From assembly GCA_005880175.1 (NCBI GenBank), contig VBJR01000249.1:1-10943 (forward strand): 10,943 nt of DNA, read 5' to 3'. The notes under the pieces were generated by a model, which was not told where the DNA came from, ran no database searches, and saw only the letters and a list, made by a program, of their open reading frames with translations. Made by a program: the position numbers and the translations under genes. The stretch is from Chloroflexota bacterium (GTDB taxonomy: Bacteria > Chloroflexota > Dormibacteria > Dormibacterales > Dormibacteraceae). Position 1 is the stretch's first letter. Each line of letters starts with the position of its first letter. This document shows, in pieces, positions 7,129-10,943 of the stretch.

Positions 7129-8552
7129 CCCGCCTCCTGGACTGGCCCATCCGGGTCGTCGTCGCCGGCGCGCTCGTCCTCTCGCTCCTGGTGGACGCCG
7201 CCGGCACCGTGCCGTGGCTGCCCGCCGAGCTGGGCGGTTGGCGCGTCGCCAGCCACTTCGGGCTCGACCTGGCCGGCGGCACCTCGCTGACGCTCCAGAT
7301 GACCGGCTTTCCCCCGGGCCAGGACCCGGCCGGCGTGCAGCAGCGGACCATCGGGGTCATCGAGACCCGCGTCAACGCGATCGGGGTCGGCGAGCCGGTC
7401 ATCCAGGCGGCCGGCGGCTCCCGGCACGACCGGATCGAGGTGCAGCTCCCGGGCGTGTCCGCGGCCGAGGCGGCGCGCCTGATCGGCGAGCGGTACCAGC
7501 TCGTCGTCACCCGGTGGGTGGCCGACCCGGCGATCACCGGCGGCCCCGTCCCCGGCTATCGCCCGCGGCTGACCGCGATGACCAGCGACATGCTGACCGG
7601 CGCCAGCGCCCAGCTCGACCCCAACGGCGGCGGCGGCTGGCAGGTCGCGTACCAGTTCGACCCGGCGGGCACCGGCGTCTACAGCCAGCTGACCGGCGCC
7701 ACGTTCCAGGCCACGTGTCCGCAGGCGGGCCAGGTGGACTGCCCGGAGCGCCGGCTGACGTTCTGGCTCGACCTCACGCCGGACGACGTCGCTCACTGGG
7801 ACCAGGTGGCCGCCACCGCGTACCAGCGCTACGGCGGCGCGGCCGGCGCCAAGCTGCTGGTGGACGCGTACACGCTCCAGCAGATCCCCAACGGTCAGGG
7901 CGTCATCGAGGGCGCGTTCACGCGGCAGTCGGCGAAGGACCTGGCCGCCGGCCTCCAGAACGGCGCGCTGCCGGTCACCCTGGACGTCGTCGAGTCGAGC
8001 AGCGTCAGCGCCGGGCTCGGCGCCGAGGCGGTGAAGCAGAGCGTCGCCGCCGGCGTGCTCGGCCTCGCCGTGGTGATGACGTTCATGGCGGTGCTGTACC
8101 GCCTGCCGGGCTTCCTGGCCAGCCTGGCGCTGGTCGCCTACGCGCTGCTGGTGCTGGCCGCGTTCCGGCTGTTCGCGATCACGCTGACGCTGGCCGGGCT
8201 GGCCGGGTTCATCCTCAGCGTCGGCATGGCCGTGGACGCGAACGTGCTGATCTTCGAGCGGTTCAAGGAGGAGGTCCGCGGCGGCCGCACGATCGGGCCG
8301 GCGGTCGAGGCCGCGGTGCGGCGGGCCTGGCCGGCGATCCGCGACTCCAACGTCTCCACGCTGATCACGAGCGGCATCCTCGTGTTCGCCGCACCACCGC
8401 AGATCAAGGGCTTCGCCATCACGCTGGCGATCGGCGTGCTGGCCAGCCTCGTGTCGTCCATCGTCATCACGCACAACCTGCTGGCGATCGTGCTCCGCTC
8501 GCGCTGGGCCCGGAGCCGGGCCGCGCTCACGGTGGAGCCGCCGGCCCGGTAG
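7125..8552 (+). CDS. secD: SecD-family protein translocase subunit (orphan, without SecF)
   Basis: A 475-residue homologue of SecD, the RND-related membrane subunit that uses the proton motive force to help pull Sec substrates across the membrane. The order is as expected: a first membrane helix (about 8-28), the family motif FGLDLAGGTSL (45-55), a periplasmic P1 region, the P1-to-membrane segment VVESSSVSAGLG (288-299), then five membrane helices (about 303-458). The fourth-helix motif VDANVLIFER (370-379) carries Asp371, matching the aspartate needed for proton coupling in studied SecDF, and RDSNVSTLITSGIL (406-419) follows. The GTG at 7125 overlaps the preceding stop (GTGA) without a clear ribosome site, implying coupled translation. 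The frame is open far upstream but only as shadow of other genes. No secF follows, as the next gene is convergent. This suggests an accessory paralogue serving the cluster rather than the housekeeping copy, which is an inference. Confidence 0.9.
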   Translation: MTRLLDWPIRVVVAGALVLSLLVDAAGTVPWLPAELGGWRVASHFGLDLAGGTSLTLQMTGFPPGQDPAGVQQRTIGVIETRVNAIGVGEPVIQAAGGSRHDRIEVQLPGVSAAEAARLIGERYQLVVTRWVADPAITGGPVPGYRPRLTAMTSDMLTGASAQLDPNGGGGWQVAYQFDPAGTGVYSQLTGATFQATCPQAGQVDCPERRLTFWLDLTPDDVAHWDQVAATAYQRYGGAAGAKLLVDAYTLQQIPNGQGVIEGAFTRQSAKDLAAGLQNGALPVTLDVVESSSVSAGLGAEAVKQSVAAGVLGLAVVMTFMAVLYRLPGFLASLALVAYALLVLAAFRLFAITLTLAGLAGFILSVGMAVDANVLIFERFKEEVRGGRTIGPAVEAAVRRAWPAIRDSNVSTLITSGILVFAAPPQIKGFAITLAIGVLASLVSSIVITHNLLAIVLRSRWARSRAALTVEPPAR

Positions 8553-9576
8553 CGCGGGCGGCGGACGCCCGCGGGCTGGTGCCCGTCCAGCGCGCGAACG
8601 CGCGGTGGAACGAGCGGGTGCTGGCGAAGCCCAGGCGCTCGGCGACCGCTGCCGTGCTCAGGTCGGGCCGCTCCAGCAGGTCCACGGCGACGCTGTGCCG
8701 CGTCTCGTCCAGGAGCTCGCGGAACGCGATGCCCTCCTCGCCGAGCCGCCGGTGCAGGGTCTGCGCGCTGACGTGCAGGCGGCGGGCCACGTGCTCGATC
8801 GTCACCTCGCCGTCGGCCAGGCGCTCCAGCAGCGCGGCCCGCACCCGGAGCGAGTAGGAGGCGGCGGCGGGGCGCCGCGTCCGCTCCAGCGTGGACTGCA
8901 GGAACGCGGCCAGACCCGGCCGGGTCGTCCGCAGCGGCAGCGAGAGCACCGCCGCCGGCACCGTCAGCTCGGTCCGCGGCGCCCCGAACCGGACGCCGCG
9001 GCCGAAGTGGCGCCGGTGCAGCGCCACGGACGGAGGCGCCGGATGGGCGAACGCGACGCGGCCCAGCCGCAGGGCGCGGCCGAGGGTCGCCCGCCCCACC
9101 GCCACGAAGTCGGCGAGGGCGAACTCGGCCTCGCAGCGCTCGCCGAGCCGCCCCGCGCCGAGGCCGTCGAAGACGACGGCGACCGCGTCCGGCCACGGCT
9201 GCAGGCTCAGCGCGTACACCGTCGTGAACGCGGTGCCGTACTCGACGGTCCGCTCCAGCGCCTCGCGCACGGTGCGGCTGGACGTGGCCAGGAGCGCGAC
9301 CGGGCTGCGCAGGTCGGCCACGGCGCGCCGGGCCGCCCGCACGGGGAACGCCGGGTCCCGCAGCCGTCGCATCACCCGCTCCCACGCGCCGAACAGCTGC
9401 TCCGCGCCCACCCGCAGGTCGAAGTCGCGGAGGGACTCGCTCGGGAGGCCCATCGCGGCCTCCAGCTCGCGCTCCGAGAGGCCGGAGCGCCGGGCCTCCT
9501 GGTACACGTGATAGAGCGTCGCCACCGTGTGGGTCCGCGGCGCGGGGCGACCCGCCGGCTGGCGGGAAATGTCCAT
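8527..9576 (-). CDS. AraC-family transcriptional regulator (Arabinose_bd-type N-terminal domain)
   Basis: A 349-residue cytoplasmic DNA-binding regulator, of usual length for the AraC subgroup with a PF12625-like effector domain. Residues about 25-215 match that domain in pattern, including RSPVALLATSSRTVREAL and the late RRHFGRGVRFGAPRTEL-LPL segment. The C-terminal double helix-turn-helix spans about 258-340: VTIEHVARRLHVSAQTLHRRL is the first helix-turn-helix and LSTAAVAERLGFASTRSFHRAFARWTG the second, with the classic F-R-F-W-G-P tail. The ATG at 9576 was chosen because it gives normal length. It has no good Shine-Dalgarno site but lies 8 bases after a TACCAT hexamer, so the mRNA may be leaderless. 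The 3' end overlaps secD convergently by 26 bases, and the gene is divergent from the lipoprotein gene, which is its likely target. The effector is unknown. Confidence 0.88.
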   Translation of the reverse strand: MDISRQPAGRPAPRTHTVATLYHVYQEARRSGLSERELEAAMGLPSESLRDFDLRVGAEQLFGAWERVMRRLRDPAFPVRAARRAVADLRSPVALLATSSRTVREALERTVEYGTAFTTVYALSLQPWPDAVAVVFDGLGAGRLGERCEAEFALADFVAVGRATLGRALRLGRVAFAHPAPPSVALHRRHFGRGVRFGAPRTELTVPAAVLSLPLRTTRPGLAAFLQSTLERTRRPAAASYSLRVRAALLERLADGEVTIEHVARRLHVSAQTLHRRLGEEGIAFRELLDETRHSVAVDLLERPDLSTAAVAERLGFASTRSFHRAFARWTGTSPRASAARATGPAAPP

Positions 9577-9584
9577 CCGTTGGC

Positions 9585-9625
9585 ATGGTAGGCCCTTGGT
9601 CCGGCCCGTCCTACACGGGCATAGT
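9585..9625. promoter_or_regulatory. Divergent promoter region with inverted repeat between the AraC gene and the lipoprotein gene
   Basis: Fifty-seven bases separate the two start codons. Plus strand: TTGGTC (9596-9601) and CATAGT (9620-9625), 18 bases apart, are plausible -35/-10 elements. The -10 ends only 8 bases before the lipoprotein ATG, implying a leaderless transcript. Minus strand: TACCAT (9590-9585) is a plausible -10 for the regulator, again 8 bases before its ATG, though no good -35 is seen. The perfect inverted repeat GCCCGT-N5-ACGGGC (9604-9620) fills most of the plus-strand spacer, where a bound regulator could affect both genes. The elements are weak matches and are predicted by eye. 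Confidence 0.45.
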
Positions 9626-9633
9626 GCGGGGCC

Positions 9634-10131
9634 ATGTTTGTGCGCAATGCGAGGTGGACGATCATCGCGGTGACGCTTGTCGCCGCGGCGTGCGGCGGCT
9701 CCGGCGTGGTGGACCAGGGCCGCTCCACCGGCCCGGCAGAACCGGCGGGAGTCGCCGCGGCGCCGCCGGCGACGGACGCCGCGACCGCGCCCCCGGCGGC
9801 GGCACCGCCCGCGGCGCCGCCCCCGGCCACCCAGGCGCCTGCCCCGCCGGCCGGCCGCGGGCAGCTGGCGATCAACCAGTCGGGCGCCCAGGTGACCGAC
9901 GACTGCGCGGGACGTCCGGTCGGCATCACCGGCTCGACGAACCACATCACGCTGACCGGCGACTGCCCGCGCGTGGCGATCGTGGGCAGCAACAACACCG
10001 TGGTCGTGGACCGGGTGGACGCGGTCCAGATCACCGGCTCGTTCGACCACGTCACCTGGCACGGGACGATCACCGGCACGCAGCCCATGGTGTCCGCGAG
10101 CGGTCAGGGCGACGTCGTGGCGAGGGGCTGA
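9634..10131 (+). CDS. DUF3060-type secreted lipoprotein
   Basis: A 165-residue exported protein. Residues 1-20 form a lipoprotein signal (MFVRNAR, hydrophobic core, VAAAC) with Cys20 as the probable lipidated residue; Ala at -3 is a weaker lipobox than usual. An Ala/Pro-rich linker (about 32-74) follows, as expected for a tether away from the membrane. The C-terminal domain (about 77-165) has a short repeat ITGSTN (98-103), IVGSNN (116-121) and ITGSFD (133-138), spaced about 17-18 residues and typical of DUF3060, suggesting a small right-handed beta-helix or stacked strands. Cys91 and Cys111 may form a disulfide. Function in this family is not known. The ATG at 9634 has no ribosome site and probably begins a leaderless mRNA. 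It is divergent from the AraC gene and probably controlled by it. Confidence 0.82.
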   Translation: MFVRNARWTIIAVTLVAAACGGSGVVDQGRSTGPAEPAGVAAAPPATDAATAPPAAAPPAAPPPATQAPAPPAGRGQLAINQSGAQVTDDCAGRPVGITGSTNHITLTGDCPRVAIVGSNNTVVVDRVDAVQITGSFDHVTWHGTITGTQPMVSASGQGDVVARG

Positions 10132-10151
10132 GCCCGGCCCCACCCGACCCG

Positions 10152-10180
10152 TTGCGCGTTCTCCTCCCCTGTGCTACGCT
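10152..10180 (+). promoter_or_regulatory. Predicted promoter of the LacI-family gene
   Basis: TTGCGC (10152-10157) and TACGCT (10175-10180) are separated by exactly 17 bases, and the -10 is preceded by TGC, an extended -10 feature. Each hexamer matches three of six consensus positions, which is common in high-G+C actinomycetes. Transcription would start near 10187, at the edge of the operator palindrome. Confidence 0.55.
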
Positions 10181-10188
10181 CGCCGGGC

Positions 10189-10202
10189 GGTAAGCGCTTA
10201 CC
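10189..10202. promoter_or_regulatory. LacI-type operator, perfect 14-bp palindrome
   Basis: GGTAAGCGCTTACC is a perfect palindrome with the central CG and AAGCGCTT core expected of LacI-family operators. It lies just after the predicted -10 and 56 bases before the GTG of a LacI-family gene, where bound repressor would block transcription initiation. Autorepression by that gene's product is the natural inference; binding itself is not shown. Confidence 0.78.
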
Positions 10203-10257
10203 CAAAACCGGCGGTGGTCGGTTGACGATGTCCGGCGGGCGTCGCCGAGGGAGAGAG

Positions 10258-10943
10258 GTGGCGGAGGCCAGGCGGCCCAAGGGGGCCCTGACGATCTACG
10301 ACGTCGCCAGCAGGGCGGGGGTCTCCATCGCGTCCGTGTCGCGGGTGCTCAACGGGCAGCGCAGCCCCCGGGCGGAGACGGTCGAGCGGGTGATGGCCGC
10401 GGTCCGGGATCTCGGCTTCGTGCCCGACGGCGCCGCCCGGGCGCTCTCCAACGGCCTCAAGGAGGTCGTCGGCGTGGTCTTCCGGCGCAGCGGCGAGACG
10501 CCGTTCGAGGACGAGGAGGAGAGCCTCCTCTTCATCGACGTCATCAACCGCGGCATCGAGGTGGCCGCGCAGCGGCGCGGCTTCGACGTCCTGGTCAGCT
10601 CGGTCGGTGTGGACGACGTGCACCTGGCGGCCCGGATCGGGACCGTCGCCGGCAAGACGGACGGGCTGATCCTCCACGACGGGATGCTGCCGGCGGACGA
10701 CCTGGCCCGGCTGGCGGACATCGTCCCCATCGTCACCCTGGCCGGCAGCCCCACCTCCGCCGCGATGAACGTGCGGTGCGACAACGAGTCCGGGATGCGG
10801 GCGCTGCTCCACCACCTGGTGGCCGAGCACGGGTACCGGAGCCTGGCCTACCTCTCGGGCAACGCCGACAGCCCCGACAGCCGGGCCCGCGCCCGGGCGT
10901 TCGAGTCCGGGGCGACGGCGGCCGGCGCCTGGATCCAGGCGGG
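10258..10943 (+). CDS. LacI-family transcriptional repressor (3' end outside window)
   Basis: Cytoplasmic sugar-responsive repressor; the frame is open to the window edge (228 codons visible). Starting at GTG 10258, residues 11-33 form the LacI helix-turn-helix (LTIYDVASRAGVSIASVSRV then LNG), and the hinge region (about 56-67) includes ARALSNG with Leu63 as the minor-groove lever. The periplasmic-binding-like effector domain begins at VVGVVF (70-75) and continues with DVINRGIEVAAQRRGFDVLV, KTDGLILHDG and CDNESGMRALLHHLVAEHGYRSLAYLSG. GTG 10258 is preferred because GAGGGAG lies 4-10 bases upstream; an in-frame ATG at 10228 lacks such a site and adds ten residues. A palindromic operator sits at its predicted transcription start. 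Regulators of this type usually control sugar uptake or glycosidase genes, and the targets here are probably downstream of the window. Confidence 0.9.
   Translation, partial: MAEARRPKGALTIYDVASRAGVSIASVSRVLNGQRSPRAETVERVMAAVRDLGFVPDGAARALSNGLKEVVGVVFRRSGETPFEDEEESLLFIDVINRGIEVAAQRRGFDVLVSSVGVDDVHLAARIGTVAGKTDGLILHDGMLPADDLARLADIVPIVTLAGSPTSAAMNVRCDNESGMRALLHHLVAEHGYRSLAYLSGNADSPDSRARARAFESGATAAGAWIQA

Noticed and set aside
10124..10142. Possible terminator after the lipoprotein gene
   Set aside because: The only hairpin is a 4-base GGGC/GCCC stem around the stop codon, with no T-run following. That is too weak to call in such G+C-rich DNA.
9577..10143. N-terminal extension of the AraC frame across the lipoprotein gene
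   Set aside because: It is antisense to the lipoprotein and of biased composition. The normal AraC length and domain start fit ATG 9576.
10198..10830. Minus-strand open frames opposite the LacI gene
   Set aside because: The plus strand encodes an unmistakable LacI helix-turn-helix and effector domain with ribosome site and operator; the minus frames are shadows.

Overview
The window is uniformly very G+C-rich. Its real genes have almost exclusively G or C at third codon positions, three of the five clustered plus-strand genes clearly use GTG starts, and several junctions are GTGA overlaps. Together with an actinobacterial-style lipoprotein, an AraC regulator and a LacI regulator, this points to a chromosomal segment of a high-G+C actinomycete (Actinomycetota). 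The genus cannot be fixed from the sequence. There are no RNA genes, insertion sequences, CRISPR arrays or integration signatures, and no gene-free stretch longer than about 130 bases.

Region 1 (1-8552, plus strand) is a tightly packed five-gene cluster that looks like one transcription unit entering from the left edge. In order it encodes: a membrane family-2 glycosyltransferase of the processive, cellulose-synthase-like type (5' end outside the window); a membrane-anchored or secreted TIM-barrel glycoside hydrolase resembling GH113; a 1419-residue secreted protein with a PQQ-type beta-propeller followed by five tandem lectin-like modules; a 99-codon ORF of mixed composition; and a SecD-family membrane protein with no SecF beside it. 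The junctions are a 137-base overlap, a 4-base GTGA overlap, a 6-base gap and another 4-base GTGA overlap. I infer an exopolysaccharide or cell-surface system: the transferase makes and extrudes a glycan, the hydrolase trims it, the propeller/lectin protein binds it or a related surface glycan, and the SecD homologue assists export. I do not recognise this combination as a named system.

Region 2 (8527-10131) holds an AraC-family regulator on the minus strand, whose 3' end overlaps secD by 26 bases, and a divergently transcribed DUF3060-type lipoprotein. Only 57 bases separate their start codons. Both appear to be expressed from leaderless transcripts, and a perfect 6-5-6 inverted repeat lies between the predicted promoter elements.

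Region 3 (10132-10943) begins with a well-formed predicted promoter and a perfect 14-base palindrome of LacI-operator type at the expected transcription start. A LacI-family repressor gene follows and runs off the right edge. The palindrome suggests autorepression; the genes it controls lie outside the window.
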